In this document: one piece after another, positions 43,144-51,278 of the stretch
Layout of the letters: each line of letters starts with the position of its first letter
Numbering within the stretch: the first letter of the stretch is position 1
The notes under the pieces: generated by a model
What the model saw: only the letters and a program-made list of their open reading frames with translations
Database searches by the model: none
What the model was told of the DNA's origin: nothing
Translations under genes and position numbers: made by a program
Source: a virus
IMG/VR virus record: IMGVR_UViG_3300042987_001904
Span: 1-61,456 of that record
Length of the DNA: 61,456 nt
Reading direction: 5' to 3' (one strand)

Positions 43144-44318
43144 GAATTGTATTTACAGTAATAGGTAATAGCAGACGTAGTAACTATCTAAATGGTGACA
43201 CACTTCGTTATGGTGGCGGTGGAGGTAGTGGAACAGATAGTAGTTCTATAGTTGTGGCTGAATATTTGGCTTCGCAAGGACACGAAGTTGTATTTGTGAC
43301 AGAGGCTTTGGAACCACAGTTGGAACAGGCATATAAAAAAGCTGGGCGAGTTTATGTTCCAGGCATGAAAGTTAGAGGTGTTATTTATACCAACTTGAAT
43401 TTTGATGGTATTGATAATAAAGAATTTGATATCTTGATTAATAGTTTATGGTTTGCCAAATATAAAGAGTTACCTATCAAGGTTACCAAAGCATTGATTT
43501 ATTGGAACCATATGCAGTGGTTGTATGGTCTCAGTGAAATTATTAATTATACCAAAGAGAATAATTTACAACTGGGAATAGTTAATATATCTAACTGGGA
43601 AAAGGGAATGAATCAATCTACAGTTGATAATATTAAGTCTCAAATACCAGATCTTAAACAAGCATTGATACCAAATCCTATAATGGATGATATTGTCAAT
43701 GAAGTGTGTGAAATGAATTTGACTCGAAAGAATCACAAATTTATATTTCATGCAGCTTGGGCAAGAGGTGGAAATGTGGCTATAGAAGCAGTTAGACATT
43801 TAAATTTTCCAGATGTTGAATTTCATGCTTTTGATTATTTGTTAGCAACACACGATCATAAAGATCCATTTTTTACTAGACACAATGGTGTAGATAAAAA
43901 GACATTATTTACTCATCTAGCAGAAAGTGAATATTTTGTGTATCCATTGTATACTCCTTACAAAGATGTTCATAAGGACACTTTCTCATGTGTTGTTGCT
44001 GAAGCAATAGCACTTGGTGTTATACCAATAACTTATCCATTAGGAGCATTACCTGAAATTTTTGATGGTCATTGTGTTTGGATTGATTTTCCAGAAAATG
44101 TCGATCCAGTTAAAATGCAATCAGAAGCTTTATCTAAAGACGAAGATGGAATTTTCAAATATAATATTCCCAAGATTGTAGAGAAAATAAAATATCTAGA
44201 AAACAATCCTCAAGTAAAAGAAGAATTAAGAGCAAAAGGAAAACAATATATTCTTGACAATTTTAATTCTGCTAAGGTTGGTGCTATGTGGGTTGATTTT
44301 ATCAATACGTTGGTATGA
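43140..44318 (+). CDS. Glycosyltransferase, GT4-like (GT-B fold)
   Basis: A 392-residue protein. The N-terminal Rossmann half has a Gly loop (YGGGGGSGTDSSSIVVAEYL) and the strand GHEVVFVTEAL. The C-terminal half carries the nucleotide-sugar site DTFSCVVAEAIALGVIPITY, then PEIFDG, where the family's conserved Glu is followed by AIALG. It overlaps both neighbours by four bases (ATGA), so all five genes are probably translated together. Donor sugar unknown. Confidence 0.85.
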   Translation: MRIVFTVIGNSRRSNYLNGDTLRYGGGGGSGTDSSSIVVAEYLASQGHEVVFVTEALEPQLEQAYKKAGRVYVPGMKVRGVIYTNLNFDGIDNKEFDILINSLWFAKYKELPIKVTKALIYWNHMQWLYGLSEIINYTKENNLQLGIVNISNWEKGMNQSTVDNIKSQIPDLKQALIPNPIMDDIVNEVCEMNLTRKNHKFIFHAAWARGGNVAIEAVRHLNFPDVEFHAFDYLLATHDHKDPFFTRHNGVDKKTLFTHLAESEYFVYPLYTPYKDVHKDTFSCVVAEAIALGVIPITYPLGALPEIFDGHCVWIDFPENVDPVKMQSEALSKDEDGIFKYNIPKIVEKIKYLENNPQVKEELRAKGKQYILDNFNSAKVGAMWVDFINTLV

Positions 44319-45028
44319 TACACAGAATAGTTTCATTTTATCAAACAGATTTGCCCAAAGAAATTATTGTTCTTCAAAAACGAGTATTCAATCATTTGGA
44401 TTTGAATGTCGAACAAATTAGTTGGGATTTTGAAACAAATACACACACCGGCGCAATTCAAGATTATTTAGATACACATTCCGATTATGATTTTATATCA
44501 TTATTTGATGTAGATTGTTTTCCGACTAGTAAAGATTGGGTAAAAAAGACATTGGGTTTTATATCTGATCAAAACACAGTGTATGGAAATGCTCAAGCGT
44601 CAAATGTTTTTCCAGATATTAATCCATATAGGACACCACCATTTGTAAATGGCGGCGTATTTAACATGTCATATACAGTTTGGTCTAACTCTCCATTTCA
44701 ATCAATTGATGCTCAAATGTATCCAAATCCAGATGGTAATTTGGCTGAAGCGGATGGTTATGAAGCATTAACTAGAGAATTAGAAAAACAAGGACGAAGA
44801 ATAGTGTTGTCTTATCCAACACATTGTGCTGAAGATCTTACATGGAAGTATACTGGGGGTTTTGGATATCCGTCATTTGCTTATGGAAACGGAACAGAAT
44901 ATGACAGTGACACATTTCATAATTTTCAAATACGAATTCCAGATAAACGAAAACATTTCTTAAAACGTGCTAAAAGTATTTTGGGTGAAAAATACAATGT
45001 GGATGAATTTAAACATATTTTAACATGA
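44315..45028 (+). CDS. GT-A type glycosyltransferase
   Basis: A 237-residue protein. The GT-A signature is FISLFDVDCFPTS, in which Asp-x-Asp binds the metal and nucleotide sugar. FVNGGVFNMSY, AEADGYEALTRELE and a late HNFQIRIPDKRKHFL support a full domain. It overlaps the upstream and downstream genes by four bases. It likely adds a further sugar to the same glycan as its neighbours, but its linkage cannot be read from sequence. Confidence 0.75.
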   Translation: MIHRIVSFYQTDLPKEIIVLQKRVFNHLDLNVEQISWDFETNTHTGAIQDYLDTHSDYDFISLFDVDCFPTSKDWVKKTLGFISDQNTVYGNAQASNVFPDINPYRTPPFVNGGVFNMSYTVWSNSPFQSIDAQMYPNPDGNLAEADGYEALTRELEKQGRRIVLSYPTHCAEDLTWKYTGGFGYPSFAYGNGTEYDSDTFHNFQIRIPDKRKHFLKRAKSILGEKYNVDEFKHILT

Positions 45029-45699
45029 AAATACAAGATTTTTTTGACAAAGGGTATTACTTAAATTTAGACAGACGACCTGACAGACGAACTTTGTTTG
45101 AGGATGAAGTTAGGCCATATGGTTTGCTTAATTTTTTAGAACGTAGATCAGCTGAAGATTGTCTATTACGACCTGACATAACCTATAAACAATTTTTTTG
45201 TAGTTATTCATTTTATAAAATATTTCAAGATGCTTATGAAAAAGGATATGAAAAAATTGTTATATTCGAAGACGACTTTGTATTTTTAAATGAAGAATCA
45301 CAGGGAATTGATAATATTGAAAAAGGTTTGGATCAGTTGGCTAACTTTCCAGATTGGGATATTATCTATTTTGGTGGATATGTGTTTGATAAAGAAATTC
45401 ATCAAGTGGCGCCTAATTTATTAAAAGCTAACACAATTCTTACTACACACGGAATTGGATTTACAAGAAATGCAATAAAACAATTATTGAGTTTTAGACC
45501 ATTTATAGATTCGGCACTTGACGGATGGATGGGACAAAGATATGAAATTAATAAATATATCATATATCCGTTAAGTTGTTATCAAAGAGAAATTTCCAGT
45601 GATTTAGATGCGTGGGGCAACACACCTGCTTTGTCACATTTTAAAAAACATTATATACAAGGAAATTTAATTAAATTGAATGAAAAGGCAGACCAATGA
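45025..45699 (+). CDS. Glycosyltransferase family 25 (LPS-type)
   Basis: A 224-residue protein with the GT25 signatures: YYLNLDRRPDRRTLFEDEV at the start, FYKIFQDAYEKGYEKIVIFE with EDDF as the acidic motif, and THGIGFTRNAIKQLL. GT25 members include LPS beta-galactosyltransferases and collagen galactosyltransferases. The collagen enzymes modify a hydroxylated protein, which fits a possible protein target here (inference). Part of the overlapping operon. Confidence 0.85.
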   Translation: MKIQDFFDKGYYLNLDRRPDRRTLFEDEVRPYGLLNFLERRSAEDCLLRPDITYKQFFCSYSFYKIFQDAYEKGYEKIVIFEDDFVFLNEESQGIDNIEKGLDQLANFPDWDIIYFGGYVFDKEIHQVAPNLLKANTILTTHGIGFTRNAIKQLLSFRPFIDSALDGWMGQRYEINKYIIYPLSCYQREISSDLDAWGNTPALSHFKKHYIQGNLIKLNEKADQ

Positions 45700-46547
45700 G
45701 AAAAAAATCAACCACATTTTCTAAAAATTTTATTTGTAGTAGATTGCAAGGAAGAACAGGCAACATGATGTTTCAACTAGCACATGGATATGCTAAAGCG
45801 TTAGAATATAATAGACAATTTGTTGCTCCATCTCAAGATAGTTCGTCAAACATATTTGAAAAAAATTTATTTAGAAAGTTAGATTTTGATGTTAAAAAGT
45901 CGGAGGGTATAAATGATGCGGAGTTTATCGCGGGAACATTTTCTTACTCAAATTTACCTCCTTCTAATGATAAACCAACTGTTTACGTAGGTTGGTTTCA
46001 ATCTGAAAAGTATTTTGGTAAATTTACAGAGACAATTAGAGATTTGTTTTCACCAACTAAAGAATTTGTTGAAAAAGCTAAAAAAGACTTTCCATTTTTA
46101 GAAAGTTCAACTATAGCTGCTATTAATGTAAGACGTGGCGATTATTTGACCCAGCCAACAAGACATCCCGTTGTAAGTTTGGGATATATACAAGAAGCAT
46201 ATAAACATTTGCCCAAACACGATCACTTGATTATTATGAGTGATGATATAAAATGGTGCAAAGAAAATATAAAACTACCAAATAGTATTTTTGTTGAAGA
46301 CAATGTTTATCGTGATTATGAAGGTCTTTGGTTGTTGTCTTTATGTGATCATTTTATTATATCCAATTCTACTTTTAGTTGGTGGGGAGCGTGGCTGTCA
46401 AGAACGGATGATAAAGTGGTTATAGCTCCAGATACTTGGTTTGGTCCACAACATGATTTCAGAGAACAATCTAATGATATTTATTGTAACGGATGGATCA
46501 AAATACCCACGTATTGGAAAGATGGAATTCTTGAATTTAAGAAATAA
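45696..46547 (+). CDS. Alpha-1,2-fucosyltransferase-like protein (GT11)
   Basis: A 283-residue protein. GT11 signatures are LQGRTGNMMFQLAHGYAKAL near the start, AAINVRRGDYL (the GDP-fucose-binding Arg-Arg-Gly-Asp), IIMSDDIKWCKENI and SNSTFSWWGAWLS, followed by VIAPDTWFG. These enzymes add alpha-1,2-fucose to a terminal galactose. With GT60 and GT25 upstream, a GlcNAc-Gal-Fuc type chain can be imagined, reminiscent of Dictyostelium Skp1 glycan (inference). Last gene of the operon; about 70 bases later a new late box starts the next tail gene. Confidence 0.9.
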   Translation: MRKKSTTFSKNFICSRLQGRTGNMMFQLAHGYAKALEYNRQFVAPSQDSSSNIFEKNLFRKLDFDVKKSEGINDAEFIAGTFSYSNLPPSNDKPTVYVGWFQSEKYFGKFTETIRDLFSPTKEFVEKAKKDFPFLESSTIAAINVRRGDYLTQPTRHPVVSLGYIQEAYKHLPKHDHLIIMSDDIKWCKENIKLPNSIFVEDNVYRDYEGLWLLSLCDHFIISNSTFSWWGAWLSRTDDKVVIAPDTWFGPQHDFREQSNDIYCNGWIKIPTYWKDGILEFKK

Positions 46548-46603
46548 TATATATATTGATAATAATATTTGGAGTCTAAAGATAGATTTTTTGTTTATTT
46601 CAA

Positions 46604-46610
46604 TATTTAT
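46604..46610 (+). promoter_or_regulatory. TATTTAT late-promoter-like box
   Basis: CAATATTTATAGGCA with five bases between the core and ATG 46616. Confidence 0.68.
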
Positions 46611-46615
46611 AGGCA

Positions 46616-49273
46616 ATGTCGAATTTTATAAACATACATAATGAGAACTATGGTAAAACGGTAGTTACAAATGGTAATTTTATCGCAGTTTCTAATATTA
46701 ATTCGAAACCATACACTTGCGCAGAGGGTTTTTCAAGAATAAGTGAAGTTTTAATTTATCAAAAAAATCAATTTACTTCAAATTATTCTTTTGCTAAAGT
46801 TTATAGAGATCCAACGGGAGCTGCGGGTAAAGAAGTTTTATCGTATTACACTGAACAAAGTGCTAGTAATTTATATACTGCTTCTTTGTCACAAGATAGT
46901 GGGTCTAACATCGATACATCTACATCATGTGATTTTATTGTATTGGAGGATGATACTGTAACGGTTAAACAAAGTTTTTTTGGCTCTGCGTTAGCAATAT
47001 GTGACAAATATTTGGTGATATCAGATACAGCATTCAGTGAAAGTGTAGCATCTATTGATATTAATAATACCGCCGTTCATGTTTATAAACTTTATGAAAC
47101 TTCTGTTGATGAATGTAAAAGTGAAGAATTAACCACTTTTACTTTGCCTGACGCACCAGTTTGTATATTCACTGGTTCTCAAACCAATGGATTTGGAAAC
47201 GCGATAGCAGTATCTGATAAATATTTGGCAATTGGGGCACCATATACTAATGATGGAAGTGGGTCAGTTTACATTTATAAAATTTCTGGTTCTTGTGATG
47301 AGTATTTTTTAATGCAAGAATTAACATCATCAAACAGTGGTGATTTATATTTTGGGTCAGCCGTTTATATTGATAAGTATGATCAAAATAAAATAGCAAT
47401 TTCAAGTGCTCCAACTGCAAATAGTAAAGTTTTTATCTATTTCTATCAATCTGGATCTGATGGTGAATCTTGGAAATTGAATCAAACTCTAATACAAGAT
47501 TTATCAGATAAATGGTATAAAGTTCAAGGTAATCGTGATTTGGATTGGTATGCAGATCCAAACAGATCTTCGCCATACAATACTCGTTATGGTTATTCGT
47601 TGGCAATAGCAAAAGACAATCTGATTGTTGGCGCACCAAATGATTTAATATACTACGAATACAGTAGCTCGCTTCAGTTATTAAATTCACAACCTATTAG
47701 ATATCGTGGAGCTTTTTATCACTATAGTATATTGTCTGGATCGACATCAAATGAATTTATATTGGCCAACAAATCGTATGGTGATGTAAATGTTTTTAAA
47801 GATAATATGTTGGGATATAGTGTAGATATTACCGACAAATATGCAGTGGTTGGTTCGCCAAAACCATATTTTCCATTTTCAAGTTTATATCTGTCAGCTT
47901 CAATTGATAGATACAATACTAACCTTGAACCAAATGATTTTGGATCTAGCACATTTAACGGTCAAGTTCTTTTGTATAACATTGTTAGAAATTTATGTGG
48001 TGATGCTGATGAATTAAGACTTGCAACTACAACACCTATCGGTTATAGAAAAAAGATTGGAGAACCTTTTAGTGCATTTGGATCATCAGTGGCTTTATCC
48101 GATATCAATATGGCAGTTGGATCTCCTACACCATTGATGGATGATTTTTATCTTAAAGTTCCATTTGCCTTAGAACAATCATCTGGTAGTGGGTTGTTTT
48201 CATGTTCATTTTCGAGTTTGACGAGCAGTATTTTCTTCATGATGGAAGATGACATTTGTGATTGTAACGGAAATAATTTAAATAGTGGATCACCATCTAG
48301 TATTAGTGCTTCAGTAGGCCCTGTCACTTCGTCAAATTCATCTATAATTTATATAATGGATGATGACAATCCCGCAATTGATTATCTTCATGGAAAATCA
48401 TTTATATATGATTTTGCTGATCTACAAAAGAATTATACTGTGGGAAATGTATTTTACAACTATAACAAAATTGTAATAAATAATACAGGCAGTATATTGT
48501 CAGATCTTTTGAAAAATCCATTAAATCCATTAGATGATTATGTATATGGTGATTATCAAAGTCAAATTACGTTGAATGAAAAACAATTTATTTGCACTGT
48601 TGAACCTGGCGAGTTTAATATTTCAACCAATCCTACGGCAATAACATCATCATTTACCGGATCATCTATTGTCAATTCATATTGTGTAGTAAATAAAGAA
48701 GTATTTGATTTTAGTAATTTGGATATTGTTTTACGATATATTAACTATAAATTGACATCTACGCACGTTGAATCTTGGTGGGATGTATTGGTTACTGGCG
48801 ATGTTCAAGAGAGTATGTTTAATTTTTATACATCGTCGGTCACAAACTTTACTGATAATAGATTGACTCCAGAACTAAAATGTATACTTGGATCCAAAGA
48901 CTTTGATGTAAACAAAGACGGCGTTGTTAATTACGCAGATGCCTACATGATATGGAACTATTTTATAGCTAATTTAACAATAGAAAATTATAAACAATAT
49001 ATTACTACCAATTCAAAACGAAAAAATTACGATAGTATTATTGAATTTTTGGATGAAAAAACTTTAAAGGGTGGATTCAATAGAATTAAGTCTGAGTTTT
49101 TCAATTACAATTTTAGTGCGTCTGTGGATCCTACCGGATCTTACTTGGCTCCATACATCACTGAGGTAGGTTTATATTCAGGTGCTGATTTGGTAGCAAT
49201 AGCCAAATTAGCAAGTCCTATAAAAAATAATGGTCAAATTCCAATCAATATTGTTGTGAAATGGGATACTTAA
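46616..49273 (+). CDS. Tail protein with FG-GAP-like propeller and dockerin-like calcium motif
   Basis: An 885-residue protein. From residues about 110 to 500 there are integrin-like repeats with FG-type turns (FFGSALAICDKYLVISD, NGFGNAIAVSDKYLAIGAPY, AFGSSVALSDINMAVGSPT), suggesting a beta-propeller. At about 758-776 a dockerin/EF-hand type loop DVNKDGVVNYAD should bind Ca2+. The last 40 residues share a VGLY module with the protein at 37102. It is likely a tail-surface protein that docks to the baseplate through its C-terminus and binds ligands through the propeller (inference). Confidence 0.75.
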   Translation: MSNFINIHNENYGKTVVTNGNFIAVSNINSKPYTCAEGFSRISEVLIYQKNQFTSNYSFAKVYRDPTGAAGKEVLSYYTEQSASNLYTASLSQDSGSNIDTSTSCDFIVLEDDTVTVKQSFFGSALAICDKYLVISDTAFSESVASIDINNTAVHVYKLYETSVDECKSEELTTFTLPDAPVCIFTGSQTNGFGNAIAVSDKYLAIGAPYTNDGSGSVYIYKISGSCDEYFLMQELTSSNSGDLYFGSAVYIDKYDQNKIAISSAPTANSKVFIYFYQSGSDGESWKLNQTLIQDLSDKWYKVQGNRDLDWYADPNRSSPYNTRYGYSLAIAKDNLIVGAPNDLIYYEYSSSLQLLNSQPIRYRGAFYHYSILSGSTSNEFILANKSYGDVNVFKDNMLGYSVDITDKYAVVGSPKPYFPFSSLYLSASIDRYNTNLEPNDFGSSTFNGQVLLYNIVRNLCGDADELRLATTTPIGYRKKIGEPFSAFGSSVALSDINMAVGSPTPLMDDFYLKVPFALEQSSGSGLFSCSFSSLTSSIFFMMEDDICDCNGNNLNSGSPSSISASVGPVTSSNSSIIYIMDDDNPAIDYLHGKSFIYDFADLQKNYTVGNVFYNYNKIVINNTGSILSDLLKNPLNPLDDYVYGDYQSQITLNEKQFICTVEPGEFNISTNPTAITSSFTGSSIVNSYCVVNKEVFDFSNLDIVLRYINYKLTSTHVESWWDVLVTGDVQESMFNFYTSSVTNFTDNRLTPELKCILGSKDFDVNKDGVVNYADAYMIWNYFIANLTIENYKQYITTNSKRKNYDSIIEFLDEKTLKGGFNRIKSEFFNYNFSASVDPTGSYLAPYITEVGLYSGADLVAIAKLASPIKNNGQIPINIVVKWDT

Positions 49274-49306
49274 ACCTATTTATTATAAAGATAACACAAA
49301 AAATAT

Positions 49307-49792
49307 ATGGCAACTTCAACCGATGCAAAAATAATTGATCGTGAATCAAGTAAAACCAGTTTAGCCGATAGATATAAAGCTGGTCAACCTGCTGGTGGTG
49401 CATATCAACCAGTTCAAAAGAACGTCAAGACTACTGGAGCCAATGAGTTGTCGTTAGGTGGAAGCACATATGATACATCATATACTGTATCTAAGGGATT
49501 TGTTTTGGGTGTAACTCCTGGCACAGAAAATTTCAATCAGAAGTCATTAAATTATAGTGACACTATTAACGGCGGCGTTAAAACCGATGGTGTGAATAAA
49601 ATTTCTACTAATTGGAATGGACAATCGTCTGTAAAAGATGCATTATATACGGTGGATCCCGGTTTTAGATTGAAAGCAACAGTTGGTTCTACCCAATTCA
49701 AAGATGCTATTGGCAATCAATCAAGACAACTATCTTTATATTTAAAAGGATTTAATTCCAACAAATATATTAATGGTTCTTTTACTCGTTAA
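49307..49792 (+). CDS. Small structural protein, 161 residues, unknown
   Basis: A Gly/Ser/Thr/Asn-rich, beta-prone protein with repeated short segments (STYDTSYTVSKGFVLGVTPG and KDALYTVDPGFRLKATVGST share the pattern YTV..GF.L..T.G). This internal duplication suggests two similar lobes. A TATTTAT box lies 23 bases upstream. Probably a virion part by context; no family recognised. Confidence 0.65.
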   Translation: MATSTDAKIIDRESSKTSLADRYKAGQPAGGAYQPVQKNVKTTGANELSLGGSTYDTSYTVSKGFVLGVTPGTENFNQKSLNYSDTINGGVKTDGVNKISTNWNGQSSVKDALYTVDPGFRLKATVGSTQFKDAIGNQSRQLSLYLKGFNSNKYINGSFTR

Positions 49793-49806
49793 TATATCTA
49801 TTATTA

Positions 49807-50319
49807 ATGGTTATATTGGGTTTAGACTCTTCTACATCAGTTACTGGATGGGCGTTTAATGTCGATGGAAAAATCGAACATGCTGGTTTCATTGACACTA
49901 AAAAATTAGAGACTACAAAAGAAAAGACATTTCGTGTTATATCTGAATTAGAAAAAATTCCTCTCATCAAAAAAATTGATTACATCAATCTTGAAGCTGC
50001 ATTGAGTGGATTTGCTGGTGGATTTACATCACAACAAGTTATTATAACATTAGCAAGACATAACGCTGTATTTGCTTATATTTTGGAAGAACACTTCAAA
50101 AAGAAAGTTAACTTATTAAGTGTCACCACAATGCGTAAACATTTATTTGGAAAATGTAGAGTTAAGGGCATTAAACCAAAAGATTTTGTAAAAGCCGAAT
50201 TGGAAAAAATGATGCCGAACGTTACCAAGTTCACCATAAAAAATAAAAAAGGTAATTGGGACGAACGAAACAGTGACATGTATGATGGAATCGTGTGTGC
50301 GATGTATACGGAAAAATAA
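49807..50319 (+). CDS. RuvC-like Holliday junction resolvase
   Basis: A 170-residue RNase H-fold nuclease. Catalytic acidic positions are visible at ILGLDSSTSVTGWA (Asp6), INLEAALSGFAGG (Glu) and a final RNSDMYDGIVCAMY with paired Asp. RuvC-type resolvases in T4-like phages take the place of endonuclease VII (gp49), trimming branched DNA before packaging (family knowledge). It begins the recombination block with primase and the Mre11-Rad50 fusion. Confidence 0.88.
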   Translation: MVILGLDSSTSVTGWAFNVDGKIEHAGFIDTKKLETTKEKTFRVISELEKIPLIKKIDYINLEAALSGFAGGFTSQQVIITLARHNAVFAYILEEHFKKKVNLLSVTTMRKHLFGKCRVKGIKPKDFVKAELEKMMPNVTKFTIKNKKGNWDERNSDMYDGIVCAMYTEK

Positions 50320-50323
50320 AAAG

Positions 50324-50351
50324 TTGATTCTACCAGATTGTCGTGTAATAT
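50324..50351 (+). promoter_or_regulatory. Sigma70-type promoter before primase
   Basis: TTGATT, 16 bases, TAATAT. The -10 box ends twelve bases before ATG 50364, so the leader should be about six bases. Confidence 0.5.
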
Positions 50352-50363
50352 AAACTAAGACTT

Positions 50364-51278
50364 ATGGTAGAAATTTCTATAATTGATACACTTACCAGAT
50401 TATTCAAACACAAACCGTCCATTCAAAAAGGTGGAACGGAGTTGATGTTTTTCTGTCCTAACTGTAATCATTATAAAAGAAAACTAAACGTAAATACCAC
50501 AACTGGATATTATCATTGTTGGGTTTGTAATTTTGGTGGTAAAGGATTCAAGAGTCTTCTAAATAAAATAAAGGCACCATCAGAATATTATCAAATTCTA
50601 TGTAAGATCAAGGCTCCAAAAACCAAGAACAAAACAGATAATAAGAAGTTGTTGTTACCTTCTGAATTTAAACCTTTATACAAAGCATCTACAGAAGTAT
50701 TTCATAAACACGCATTAAGTTATTGTTTTAAACGGGGTCTAACAGTGTATGATATTGTTCGTTATAATATTGGATATTGCACTGATGGAACTTTTAAAAA
50801 TAGAGTAGTGATTCCATCGTATTCTGCTACCGGAGAATTGAACTTTTACTGTGGTAGAGATGTATATGATAGTAAAATGAAATATAGATTGTGTGACTCT
50901 ACTAAAGATATTATTGGTTTTGAATTGTTTACAGATTTCAGCAAACCAGTGACTTTGGTTGAGGGTGTATTTGACGCTTTTTCTGTAAAATATAATGTTA
51001 TTCCACTGTTTGGAAAAACTTTATCAGACAAGTTAAAGATAAAATTAATTCACCAGAAACCACCTAGAGTGAATGTTTTGTTGGATAATGATGCTTTGAA
51101 GAGTAGTTTGGATATCTGTGAATTTCTCATTCATAATGGTATTGATGCACATCTTGTTATGTTGAATGGCAAAGATCCAAATGAACTCGGACATATAAAT
51201 ACTTGGAAAGCCATAGATGCCAGTGGTAAGATAACAGACGGAGATTTATTCAAATTGAAAATTAAAAATAAAATATGA
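50364..51278 (+). CDS. gp61: DNA primase (gp61-like)
   Basis: A 304-residue primase. The N-terminal zinc ribbon is FFCPNCNHY and, about 20 residues later, HCWVCNF. The TOPRIM core has VTLVEGVFDAFSV (catalytic Glu) and NVLLDNDALKS with the metal-binding Asp pair, plus NGKDPNELG. T4 gp61 makes pentamer primers at the fork together with gp41 helicase (family knowledge); no helicase lies in this window. It overlaps the Mre11-Rad50 gene by four bases (ATGA). Confidence 0.9.
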   Translation: MVEISIIDTLTRLFKHKPSIQKGGTELMFFCPNCNHYKRKLNVNTTTGYYHCWVCNFGGKGFKSLLNKIKAPSEYYQILCKIKAPKTKNKTDNKKLLLPSEFKPLYKASTEVFHKHALSYCFKRGLTVYDIVRYNIGYCTDGTFKNRVVIPSYSATGELNFYCGRDVYDSKMKYRLCDSTKDIIGFELFTDFSKPVTLVEGVFDAFSVKYNVIPLFGKTLSDKLKIKLIHQKPPRVNVLLDNDALKSSLDICEFLIHNGIDAHLVMLNGKDPNELGHINTWKAIDASGKITDGDLFKLKIKNKI

